Assembly (NCBI GenBank): GCA_036897485.1
Contig: JAYMTF010000269.1
Location: 1-41,643, forward strand
Length of the DNA stretch: 41,643 nucleotides
DNA from: Pelargonium nanum
Taxonomy: Eukaryota; Streptophyta; Magnoliopsida; Geraniales; Geraniaceae
Direction: 5' to 3'
The first letter of the stretch is position 1. Each line of letters opens with the position of its first letter. The translations under genes were made by a program, and so were the position numbers. Below, one piece after another: positions 11,027 through 22,034 of the stretch. A model generated the notes under the pieces. That model was not told the DNA's origin and did not search any database. It saw only the letters and a list, made by a program, of their open reading frames with translations.

Positions 11027-13740
11027 TAATGCTTGCATATTTAAGTCTGATGACAAACAGTAAACGAACTTTTTGTTGAGTTAATTACTAACAGTAGTTT
11101 GTTTTGCAGACTGCACAGGATAATATTGATTTGCAGACAACAATTCTTTCTAGATTTGATTTAATCTTCATTGTGAAAGATATCAGGATGTACAGTCAAG
11201 ATAAGGTATTCAAAACCATCATGCTTAGCTAAGATATTTTGTTGGAAGATGCATTTTGATGTTGCAAGGAAGAGAAATTGCCCAATCTTGTATGGCATTA
11301 GAACACAACTTCATGCTTTAAAGATGAAGTGTTATTAAACATTATCTTTTTGCAGAAAATATAATAGTTAAATTTAGAACATATATTTGAATTTTGAAGG
11401 CTGAATGAACAAGTTTCATGACATTAATGATGAGTCCATTTCAGAAGCAAAATATTTTCACATCCTATTCAAATGCACGCCTCCCTATCTGATTTGGGGT
11501 TGAGGCTTTATTGGGTTTTCATTATATACTGTTGTGGAGTAATTGAACGTTATCACACTGCAGATAATAGCTAGCCATATCATTAAAGTCCATGCTTCTG
11601 CGGATGCGGTATCTGGGGACTCTAGAGTTTCTCATGAAGAGAACTGGCTGAAAAGGTACATGCTACCAATTGTGGTCATATACTGTGCACAATTTGGCAG
11701 TCAAATATCGACGGGATGCTAAACTGTTTGAATTGCAATATTTGCAGATACATAGAATATTGTCGAACTAACTGTCACCCTCGCTTATCAGAATCCGCAG
11801 CAACAAGGTTGCAGCATAATTATGTTCAGATCAGACAGGTATTATTTTGGCTATCTCCTGTAATAGAAAAGAATATCGAGGAAATGAATTTTGAGTTCAG
11901 TCTAATGAGTGCTCAAATAGATGTTACTTGTCATTGGAACTCAGGAAATCCATCTAACTATGAGGTTGCGTGTAGTAACTGATCAAATCGTGGAATAACT
12001 GGGAGCTATTAAGAATAAATTATCGGGGAGGAATATAACTATATAAGTTATATACATAATTCTACTGCAATCATAGTGGGAATATCTGTGGTGTGCACAG
12101 TTGTGTTCTATTTAATGTAGTGTTATAGACCTGTATTTATGTATTGGAAGAAAATGACAAAATTGTGTTGACTTTGTTATCTATGCTTTACATGTCTATA
12201 AGTTTTTTGTATATAGCTGTTTGTAATCTACTTATCATAAATACTTCATATTCAGTTACTTTATTCACATTGTGGATGATGTACTGTACTCTATTTGATG
12301 GTTAAAAACCCAATCCAATCATTCCATTTGTGGGGGTCTCCTTTCTAAATTGATTGCTGGACTGCTTCTATACTATCCATGTTTTCTTTATTACCTGTCT
12401 GGGCGAATGATCTTTCAACTAGCATTTGATCATTGTGGTGCTTGTAGGATATGAGACAGCAAGCAAATGAAAGTGGAGAAGCAGCAGCTGTACCAATTAC
12501 TGTAAGGCAATTGGAAGCTATTATAAGATTAAGCGAGGCACTTGCCAAAATGAGATTGTAAGTATTGGTCTTAAATCTACAGTCTGGGTATGGTTTTCTT
12601 CAAGAAACTGAATGGTTTGTTGTTGGAATTTGAAACTTAAATAACCCATCAAACTCCAGTTGAAGCAGTCTGGTAATTTTGAGTTTCAAAACTTGTTTTG
12701 ACAACATTTGAAGAGTGCAGCACATTCTACCAACTTCTAATGTCTAATGAGTATTCCTATTATCCTCTCAGAAAAATGTCTCTTCAGTGAACAAGTATGG
12801 CGATTAACTACAACAAGGCATTTTAAATGACTTGAGATTGCATATTGAAATTTTTACATTTGATGAAATTTGAATTGTTCCCTTGAATTTCCATGATTGC
12901 ATTTGAAGGTATAAATTTGTACCTGTAGGATTAAAAATGGCAGCCATCACTTAAAAGCGATCACATGTATATCTGACACCACTTTATGAAAATTTCAACG
13001 GGTGCGAATATGGTGATTATTTGTGTTGCAAATGCTACAATAACACATCCTTAAATAAGGTCCATCTGCTCAGAAACCATGGGGGTCAACATGAGTTACA
13101 GTTTGAAACTTCTTGCAGCTCAATTATGCTATGTGCTTTCAGGTCCCATGTTGCCACTGAGGACCATGTTCTGGAGGCAATAAGGCTATTCACTGTTTCC
13201 ACTATGGATGCAGCACGGTCAGGAATAAATCAACAAGTGAATCTTACAGGGGAGATGGCAAATGAGATAAAGGTTTGTAAGAGATTGTATACTACCAGTC
13301 TTCTACTTCTATTAACTCCTGATTCGAACATAATTATTGTTCTTTCTTCCAAAACAGCAAGCTGAAACCCAGATAAAGAGAAGAATCGGGATAGGGAACC
13401 ACATTTCTGAGAGAAGGCTGATTGATGAGCTAACTAGAATGGGGATGAACGAGTCCATTGTAAGTATCTATGCTTAGTGGTGCCTCAATGTTAACATTCT
13501 ATTATTTATCAAACCACTGTATCACCTTCACTCGCATTTTCAACATGGTTGATCTACAAGACTTCTGGCTTAGAGTAAAACATACAATCTCAGTAGTTAG
13601 CTTTAGTGTTCACTTTGTAATTTAGTTCTAATTCAGATGCCATTATAATTTGTCAGGTAAGAAGAGCTCTCATAATCATGCACCAGAGAGAGGAAGTGGA
13701 ATACAAACGAGAAAGGCGCATGATTTTGCGAAAAGCATAG

Positions 13741-14501
13741 TCTATGGCAGTGTTTTTGTGCTTCGTGTCTTTTTAGCAAAATAGTGAGATGGACTATCCG
13801 TTAATGGCTTTACTGTTTTTCTGTAATCTCTGTAGTCTAGAAAATAGGAAAATAGAGGTTTCACATCACTTGTGATGATATTTGTAATGCTCATGGCTAT
13901 AAGTTTTTGGAAAAGCACAAGCAAAAATGTTTTATTTTTGGTTTTGTTCGTTATTGTAGTGCTCATGGCTAAAAGATTAGTCAGCTCTTTGGTACAAATT
14001 TAATTTATTTGTGCAACAAATATAAAGAATAATAATTCCATGTGTCGATTTCTTACCAAATTCGTCTTAATTAGACTTGTTATTCCGATTGATTTATCAT
14101 ACTAACTCCTCGTATTAGATTCACTTGTAAACGTCGCGCTATTATCTATGCCTTTAGTATATGCTAGTTTGTGATAATATGACTACTACAACTATATCGG
14201 TTCTTTTAATGTTTTTATCTATTAAATCACATTTTGGTAGTCTTGTTGTCTTACGAACATTTGAGACCCTGGGAATCAGATTACTCACGATATGATTGTT
14301 GATTTTGTGTTGGATATGTTGTTAATAGGGTCTGTAATTCTCAATTTATTTAAATATTAATTGATGAGTTGAGCCCGTGGACAATGAGACTCGAACTCAA
14401 GATCTGTCTCTTGCTACTTTCCAAAGTGGTTGATAGTTGTGAGTTGTGACAGCACAGTAGGGTTCATAAACAAAAACTGGTTGGTGATTGTAGAGTTGGG
14501 T
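13741..14501. other. Intergenic region between MCM5 and the FAD oxidoreductase
   Basis: AT-rich DNA with the MCM5 3' UTR at the left and the next promoter at the right. The phrase GAGACTCGAACTCAAGAT (about 14387-14404) resembles a reversed tRNA-type B box and could be a SINE scrap, but I see no A box or target duplication. No gene is supported. Confidence 0.45.
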
Positions 14502-17500
14502 ATGCTTCTGCTGACCTCTAACCCTACCGCTACGATGCTTCTCTCCAATTTCAAATCACCACCGTTCTCCGGCGGTTTTCTCCACCGCACCAGAAGAGCC
14601 ACAACCTCTCTTTCGCCGGCGTTTTCAGCTCCAGCTCGATCCTCCTTCTCCTCTTCTCTCTCTCCATCATCTCCTCTCAGGTCATTTTCACTCTCTTATT
14701 TTTATCTCTCTGTATATCGCTTCTGCACCTCCTCAACTACATTCTCAACATCTACAGATACGCAGTGCTTGGTGCTGGCTTTGCTGGTCTCTCTGTTGCT
14801 TGGCATTTGCTCAAGGTGAATCCTCTGTGTTACCATAATTCTATAAGCCAACCCTTAAAATTGCCGTTTCTTTTGAATTTTGTATTCTGTGGATGATATT
14901 TTTGTTGCAGCATAGTTCTAAGGATTTGCATTTGCACATTGACTTGTATGATGAAGTTGGTATTGGTGGAGGCGCGTCTGGGGTTTCCGGAGGACTCCTT
15001 CACCCTTATTCCCCTAAAGGTTGTCATCACCATCTTCTAATGTATGCCAATCTTGTTTGTTTACATAATCGAATTATATTCACATTTGTATATTGATTCA
15101 TTTCCCGAATTGGTTATTTTGTTTTCAATTTCAATTTTGTGGTCTTGTTTATTTAAATTCTAGCAGCTAAACTTCTTTGGCAGGGTGCCGAGTGCTGGAA
15201 AGAGTGTTTAAACCTCTTAAGTGTTGCAGAAGGAGCAGTTGGGTTTAAAGCATCAAACGGTGAAGTCGAACGGTTGAGTCAAAATCGGGAAGAATTCATA
15301 GTGCGTAGAAGGTCTGTTCTTTACTTATTTTTCATTGCAGAACTATTCTTCTTGTGGGTTTTGATTACCTTCAGTCTCCTTGGTCAGATGCTTTGTTTCA
15401 TTGACTAGTTTTGATCTTCTACTATTATATATAATGCTTGGATTGTTGTTAGTACTTGAAACTACTGGTAGGAATTTCCGCCATTTTTTCTACCAATTGA
15501 GTAGAATTCGGAGCAATTATTTGTAGTCAGAATCAACTTAGGTCTTAGAGTCCTTTGCTATCTTTTTATTTATCCATGTATTCAGATTAGAGACCCGCTA
15601 TTAGGTTCTACTGGTAGAACCAACATCTATGATATATTATTCATCAACAGATGCTTATGATACAATTGGCTCCTGGCAGGGGAATCTTGAGACCAGCATT
15701 GAGCATGAAGAGTTTGGATATATTGAATGATGTAATTCCCTTCAGAACATGAATATTAGCTATCTAGTTTTACATTTTTTTTTTCATATAGTAATTGTGC
15801 TATCTTCCTCTTGGCCTTGTTAGAACGCTCAGAACTGCCTTGCTAGTTGTAGAATAGAGACCATGGATACGGATGCTGCTCAGGAACTCGTACCCAATTT
15901 ACACATACCTTTCAACTCAGCCTTTTATATGCCTGAAGCTGTAAATATCAACCCTCAACGTTATCTCCAGGTTTGACGAACTAAATGACTGGTTAATATA
16001 TAACTGTAAATCTATTTTTTCTCTATGTTATTTTTTTTGTGTGCTTGTTCCTTAGGCACTCTTCTTAGCATGTCAGAACTTAGTGAAAGAACTTTCAACT
16101 TCAGGTGTTGGCATAAAAGAGTTATGCTTGCACAAGAAATCTGTTTTTGAGCTCCTTGAATTAGAAGGTAACAACCATGCATTATTTCCGTTTCCTAGAC
16201 AAAACAAGTTATCTTGTTCTCCATTTCCCTTCCTCTGGATCTGGCCAGCTACTATGGTATGGCATAATTTTTTGGTTATTAGAAATTTAAGCAAATAATA
16301 GGATTCATGAAGCTTCATTAGTAAATAAAGAAGGTTCAGTTATAATTAAATTTAATAGATAGAAGAAGACATCTGACCATTTATATTTGTAATTGACAAG
16401 TAAAATTACAACCCTGTAGAAGCAAATTAAGGATTTACAGGATAAGAAAGTTGATTCAAACTCTCTAGAATAAGTAGCATACAACTTGCCTTGTTTATGT
16501 TGCTATAGCACCAAAGAATAGGGAACTCCATTTTAAAAAAAATATGGGTAGATGTTGGAATTGGATATCTTAAAGATATTAACTTTGTTTTTCTTCTTCC
16601 TTCAAGCTTTTTTTATACTTAACTTTGGTCATAGGATTTAGGTTAGCCAATCATCATTGATGATTCAGTTCTGATTTGTCTGTATTAATTTTGAAGATTT
16701 GGCCTGCTCGTCATGTCAGAACTTATTTATTTTATGAGGACACTTCAGCCAGTTCAGATCACACTTCAGAGCCTAATAGCATTTTACGCATTTCAGGGGA
16801 CTATGACGCTGTGATAGTTTGCTTAGGTGCCAAAGCGGTCATGCTTCCAGAGCTCTCTGGTAGACTGCCTTTGAGGACATGCAGAGGTGTCGTTGCTCAC
16901 CTTCAGCTGCCTGATGATATAGGGTAAACATGTTTTTTTTTTCTTTTCTTTTTTTGATAGGAGGGTAAACATGTCTTGTTCTATGAATAAAGTAGCAAGC
17001 CAGAGTGTTTCAGTCCAAGGGTATGTGGACACTTTACATATATGAAGGGGGTTAATTTTCATCATGAATGCATTCAGATAAAGTATTATCATTGCCATAA
17101 CTATGGATTCTTTGCTTTGCATTCTGCTCCAACTCTGCAAAAACCATCTCTACCGACTACCCTGAACAGGGATGGAGCCAGAGTATCCGAGATTCTAGGC
17201 AACCCCTAAAATCCATCCCTGACCTGAGGTGCTAGCAAAAAAAAAATTGCTCTCTGTCTAAGGATAAGTTAGAAGCAACTGTTCCTTGTGGAGAGAGTTG
17301 GTTGTGAAAGCAATGCAAGTACAAAATGGAATGACTTTCGCCTTATGTGTCCAAATGTCTCTCGGAAATATATTTTATTCTTACAAAACTGATTTTTTTG
17401 AATCATTTCATTTGTTTCAGAGAAGAATATCCAGACCATGGCCCCTCAATTCTGTCAGATGCATGGCTTGCGGTCCAGGGGCCTCGCAATCTGTATATGG

Positions 17501-17874
17501 GCTCGACGTGGGAATGGAAATCAAGAGATTCTTCCCCGAATGTCTCAGCAGAAGAGGCGTCAAAAGCTCTTCAAGAGCTTCTACCAAAGGCATCTAGTTT
17601 TTATCCAACTATAAAGGACTGGATCCTAACCGGAGCAAGGGCAGGTCTGAGGGCAATGCCACCACTCACTGCCAATGGATCACTCCCTCTTTTGGGTTGC
17701 ATTGATGATATTGTTGGCACAAATCACAATTGTAAATATTGGTTATTCGGTGGACTTGGTTCGAGGGGTTTGTTGTACCACGGCTGGCTAGGAAAATTGT
17801 TGTCGCTGGCCGTGCTGTCCTGTAACGAACAACTCATTCCATCTGAACTAACTTCTTGGAAGAATAATAGATAA
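14502..17874 (+). CDS. FAD-dependent oxidoreductase, DAO/MnmC-C-like, organelle-targeted
   Basis: Nine exons: 14502-14680, 14758-14815, 14911-15019, 15167-15311, 15680-15731, 15824-15970, 16056-16167, 16797-16923, 17421-17874, giving about 460 residues. A second ATG at 14535 (MLLSNFKSPPFSGG) is an equally plausible start. The N-terminus is rich in Ser, Arg and hydroxylated residues, as in plastid or mitochondrial transit peptides. The Rossmann motif VLGAGFAGLSVAW (exon 2) binds the FAD ADP moiety. GASGVSGGLLHPYSPK follows, as in D-amino-acid-oxidase-type flavoproteins and the MnmC C-terminal domain. YDAVIVCLGAKA and a C-terminal WLFGGLGSRGLLYHGWLG segment complete the fold. The substrate is unknown; oxidation of an amine or N-substituted glycine is the family expectation. 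The exon 8 acceptor is uncertain: 16749, 16758 and 16770 also keep the frame. Exon 4 has a tandem TAGCAG acceptor. No disabling change was found. Confidence 0.8.
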
Positions 17875-18314
17875 TTTGAAGATTCTTGGAAGTGTATGTA
17901 GTGTTAATATTTTGATGTGTTTTGCAGTGGAATCATGGAATTGATTCAAGATAGATAGAAGAAAAAACAATTAAAATTGTAATATACTTTTCTAAATGTA
18001 TATTAGCCCATGAATCTCTTTCTTTGTTTTCTTTTGTTTTGAATGTTGTTTCAACAAATAGTCTTGTCTTCCTCTAATACTTTGAAGAAAAAAAAAGAAT
18101 AATAAGAAAGAATGAAGTGGAAGGCAATGTTTAATTCAATGCTATGTCCTCTGTTAACCAAAAACAAAAAATAAAAAATAAAACCTCTACTCCATTCCTT
18201 CTTTTGCCTTAATAACCCCAATGTACATTTTTTAAAATTTAAATTAATGATCATCTTTGCCTCCCTTGGATGATTAATTAGATTGTGTGGTGTTGCTGGA
18301 TATTGTTGTCTCTG
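17875..18314. other. Convergent intergenic region
   Basis: Downstream DNA of the FAD oxidoreductase (+) and the H+-ATPase (-). It is AT-rich with A/T runs around 18085-18185. No gene is supported. Confidence 0.5.
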
Positions 18315-18470
18315 TCAAAGCCCCTGATTCTTAGCAAGGTTTGTTGGCATTTCCAGATGGTTTTGAGCTGGTTTCTTGGCAAGCTCAGCAATATCAGACA
18401 ACTCCACTTTGCTAGTGCCTACTTTTCTGTAAAATCCTACTTTGTTGTGAAAGTAGTAGTCTTCAGTACC
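18315..18470 (-). pseudogene. Decayed C-terminal regulatory domain of the H+-ATPase
   Basis: Just past the stop of the H+-ATPase, the same strand reads KTTTFTTK then TAG then DF (about 18430-18465), close to the conserved TAFTTKKD of plant H+-ATPases. In another frame it then reads KVELSDIAELAKK (about 18370-18415), close to the RELSEIAEQAKRR helix, and ends NQGL followed by TGA at 18315-18317. About 30 residues normally lying between these motifs are missing, as are the final residues with the penultimate Thr that binds 14-3-3. Stops and frame changes mean it is not translated as a tail of the upstream exon. It looks like a relic of the autoinhibitory R domain. Confidence 0.6.
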
Positions 18471-18563
18471 AAAAAAACCATTTGAAAGTTAGTAAAACTG
18501 TAAAAATTTATGTGTCTTGTGATTTTGTTGATGAGTAGTTTCTTACTAATTTTGTTGATGATA

Positions 18564-21500
18564 TCATGTTCCAGATTTGCTACTCAACGCGGCACGAATG
18601 ATGAACTTGAGGACGTCAAGAGGCAAGTATGTGACTAAGGAAAAGCACCAGATGACGCCCGCCCATCTCCAGCCAATCCCTTGAATACCAGCAAAGTTCC
18701 AGTCTGCATAGACTGCAATTAGTGTAGCCAGCTGAATCAACCAAAAGAAGATACAGGTTAGAACATTTGTAATAGTAGCTGATATGTAAGTGATGGTATA
18801 AGATAAAAGAAAATGAATGCACTAACCATCTGAGCTGCGAGGAAAGCGAACATAAGCATGCTACCTGGGCGTTCCAGGAAGGACCAGCTTTGGGAGCGTG
18901 TCACGAAGATGAGTGCCATACTTATGATGCTCACTTGGAGGTATATAGCCGCGTTGAGCTCATCTTCGTTACCACTTATCATCCTCACATCAAAATGGTC
19001 CTACAAAGATTGACAAAAATGTAAGTTATGCAATTCACTAGTATAGTATCCCATTCTTCAACTCTTATGTTATAGTTGGTTTGGTTTGGTTTGGCTTAGT
19101 TTGGTTCACTTACTGCGAAGAAATTGATTCGTATAAGATAAAAGAAGAGGACTGATACGAGGGCCATGTAGGTTCCAAGAACAATCCCAGTGGCGAAGAT
19201 TTCATTGAGCTTCCACGAGTCGGGCTTAGGGGAAGGCTTCACCCTGTCCGTGGAGATGGTCATGATGGTCCCATCGTTCAAGATAGCGATGATGAGAATC
19301 ATGAAAGGCGAGAAATTGAACTTATAGATGAGAGCAAGGAGCATGAATCCAAGCACAATGCGGATTGTGATGGACACTGCATAGATGGTGTAGTTCTTCA
19401 TCCTCTGGAAGATTGCTCTGCTTGTCAACACGGCGCTCACAATCACACTCAGTCCCGGCTCTGTCAGGACTATGTCCGATGCACTCCTGGCTGCATCAGT
19501 TGCATCCGCCACTGCAATCCCAATGTCCGCCTTCTTCAGAGCCGGGGCATCATTCACACCATCTCCAGTCATTCCCACTATGTGCTTCCTCTCTTGCAGT
19601 CTCTTCACAATCTCATACTTATGCTCTGAAGCACAGAAGTCAGTGCACATCAGGTGCACATCAGATGCACATCAAAACACAAAAAGCAGTATCTTTTGCT
19701 GAATTAGTTAAGTGAACAATGTGAATATTACCTGGGAAGACGCCGGCAAATCCATCAGCTTTCTCAATGAGATCATCAATGGAAATGGAAGAAGTATCAT
19801 TCCCTTGGCCAAGCAGGGAGGTTGAGGGATACATGTTGGTGCCCATCCCAAGCCTACGCCCGGTCTCTATACCAATGGCAAGCTGGTCACCAGTGATCAT
19901 CTTCACATTTACACCAAGATCAATAGCCCGGCGGATTGTTTCTGCACTGTCATGCCTCGGGGGATCAAAGAGAGGCAAGAGACCCACAAACTCCCATGGC
20001 GCCCCAGGAGAGTCCTTGTTCTTATCCGGAATAGACTAATCACACAATTCCAAGTTAGAAAACTCACGTCATGATAGTTAAAACTTAAAACCCTAGTGAA
20101 TTGACACACCCACCTGATGAGCAACACCAAGAGATCTCAGACCGCGTTGCGCGAAATTGTCAATGACATCAAGAGCCCTCTTCTTGACATCTCCTTTCAG
20201 GTCACAGAGCTCAATGATCTGCTCAGGAGCACCCTTGCTGCTCCTATACCAATTGCCATCACTATCATAATAAGTAATGGCGGTTCGCTTCTCAACCGGG
20301 TTAAAGGGCAAGAAATGAACCTCAGTGATCCCAGCTCTAGCCTGCTTGGGATCAGACAACATACCAACCATTGAAGCATCAATAGCATCTTGATTTTCAA
20401 CCCTGGAAGCTCTAGCTGCATGGAGCAAAAGGGTCTCCTTATCCATGTTGCTCGCAAAGACCTCGACCAGGCTCTTGTCCACTGTAAGCTTGTTGAGAGT
20501 AAGTGTCCCAGTTTTGTCACTGCACAGAACATCCATACCAGCCATCTCTTCAATGGCTGTCATTATTTTGGTAATAGCACCTTGCAGGGAGAGGCTGTGA
20601 GACCCAATAGCCATTGTCACAGAGAGCACTGTGGGCATGGCGATTGGGATGCCTCCAATGAGAAGCACGAGCAAGTTGTCAATGCCTTCTCTGTAAGGCC
20701 TGTTCTGGATTGGATACATCACCACAATCTCGATCGCCACTCCCACAGCAATCGAGCAGATACAGAAGTTACCAATGGACGTCAACACCTAAATAAATTG
20801 AAAAGTATCAGCAAATTCTCTTGTAGGAAAAACATCAAACAGTTGGTGGGGATGAATTGTAAAGTATTAGCAAATTCTCTTGTAGTAAAAACATCAAACA
20901 GTTGGTGGGCATGAATTAGTATTAGCAAATTCTCTTGTAGGAAAAACATCAAACAATTGGTGGGCATGAATTATAAAGTATTAGCAAATTCTCTTGTAGG
21001 AAAAACATCAAACAGTTGGTGGGCATTAATTAAAAAGTATCAGCAAATTCTCTTATAGGAAAAACATCAAACAGTTGGTGGGCACGATGTTGCATCATGC
21101 AACCGAAATAGCTAAGGGAGCATTCAGGTTGTTCCAATAAGATAGCTACCTGTTGGAAGTGACCGACATTGTTGGTGCTGTCGACGAGGTGAGCCGCCTT
21201 GCCGAAGAAGGTGTTGACGCCGGTGGCGATGACTAGAACCTCGATCTCACCTTGCTTGCAGGTGGAACCGGAATACACCTGCTCTCCTGGGTTCTTGGTC
21301 ACAGGTAACGACTCGCCGGTAAGGGCAGACTGGTCAATCTTGAGAGGGTCTCCTTCCAGGAGACGGCCGTCGGCGGGAACAATGTCTCCGAGCTTGATGC
21401 TTATAATATCTCCGGGTACTAAAATGGCCGCGTCTTGCTCGCTCCATTTTCCATCTCTGACCACCTTGGACTTGGGAGCAAGACCGGCCATGAGGGCGGC

Positions 21501-22034
21501 GGCGGCGTTGCCGGCGTTGTTTTCTTCAATGAAACTGATCGTAGCGTTGATAATGAGCAAAACGGTGATACCGATGAAGTCTGGCCAGTCCGGAGGCTTG
21601 CCTCCTCCTTGGGCCAAGACAATGGCCATGATCGCAGCAGCTTCCATGACCCATGACAGAGGGTTCCACATAAAACCCAGAAATTTCAGAACCTTGGACT
21701 CCTTTTTCTCCTCCAGTTTGTTGGGACCGAACGTTTGGAGCCTCTTCTCTCCTTCCGATGATGTCAAACCTTCTCTGCCACATTTTAACACCTTAAACAC
21801 TTCTTCGACCGGAACTTTCTCCTGCACATATATTAATATCATGTCATTGTTGTCATGCATAAATATACATACAATGGCGGAGCTAGAACATGTTCTCCTT
21901 TTGGAGGGTGGCATAGGTTGTTGCCACCCTCAGCTCCGCCACTGTATGCATAATATGATTAGATCATATGAAAGGATGATTACAAGATCGATGTTTTTGC
22001 TCTTGATCTCCTCGAGGGAGACCGTTGAGGCCAT
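18564..22034 (-). CDS. Plasma-membrane H+-ATPase (P3A), lacking the C-terminal R domain
   Basis: Seven exons in gene order: 22034-21984, 21821-21150, 20788-20114, 20035-19732, 19625-19114, 19000-18827, 18731-18564; all borders GT-AG and in frame. The product is 851 residues, about 100 shorter than the usual 950. It begins [17 protein letters not shown] and continues [14 protein letters not shown]. Diagnostic P-type motifs are present: LTGES (actuator), CSDKTGTLT (phosphorylated Asp), KGAPEQI (nucleotide site), [10 protein letters not shown], and [20 protein letters not shown]. It would pump H+ out of the cell at the cost of ATP. The protein stops after [20 protein letters not shown], right after the last membrane helix, where family members continue into the autoinhibitory, 14-3-3-regulated tail. 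C-terminally truncated plant H+-ATPases are known to be deregulated, so this form could be constitutively active, or the gene may be decaying. Introns hold a minisatellite and a MITE. Confidence 0.85.
20805..21088. repeat. Minisatellite, five copies of a ~59-bp unit, in H+-ATPase intron 2
   Basis: Units start at 20805, 20864, 20919, 20978 and 21037 with GTAT(C/T)AGCAAATTCTCTT and run through AAACA(G/A)TTGGTGGGCATGAA. Spacing is 59, 55, 59 and 59 bp; the last copy is partial. Copies differ by only a few substitutions, so the array is young. It fills most of the intron between exons 2 and 3 and makes short open frames on the minus strand that are not genes. Confidence 0.9.
21872..21944. mobile_element. 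73-bp hAT-type MITE in H+-ATPase intron 1
   Basis: The ends CAATGGCGGAGCT (21872-21884) and AGCTCCGCCACTG (21932-21944) are inverted repeats with one mismatch, matching the CAGTGGCGGAGC ends common in plant hAT MITEs. Flanks TATACATA (21864-21871) and TATGCATA (21945-21952) form an 8-bp target duplication with one mismatch, as expected for hAT. The interior contains a second hairpin, GAGGGTGGCA and TGCCACCCTC. Confidence 0.75.

Noticed and set aside
20390..20914. 174-codon + strand open frame
   Set aside because: Antisense of H+-ATPase exon 3 running into the minisatellite; composition explained by the real gene.
20782..20967. Repetitive [14 protein letters not shown] peptide on the minus strand, looking like a repeat protein
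   Set aside because: It is the translation of the intronic minisatellite; frames change between units because of the 55-bp copy.
20805..21088. Regularly spaced repeats resembling a CRISPR array
   Set aside because: Units are contiguous 59-bp tandem copies without unique spacers, inside a plant intron.
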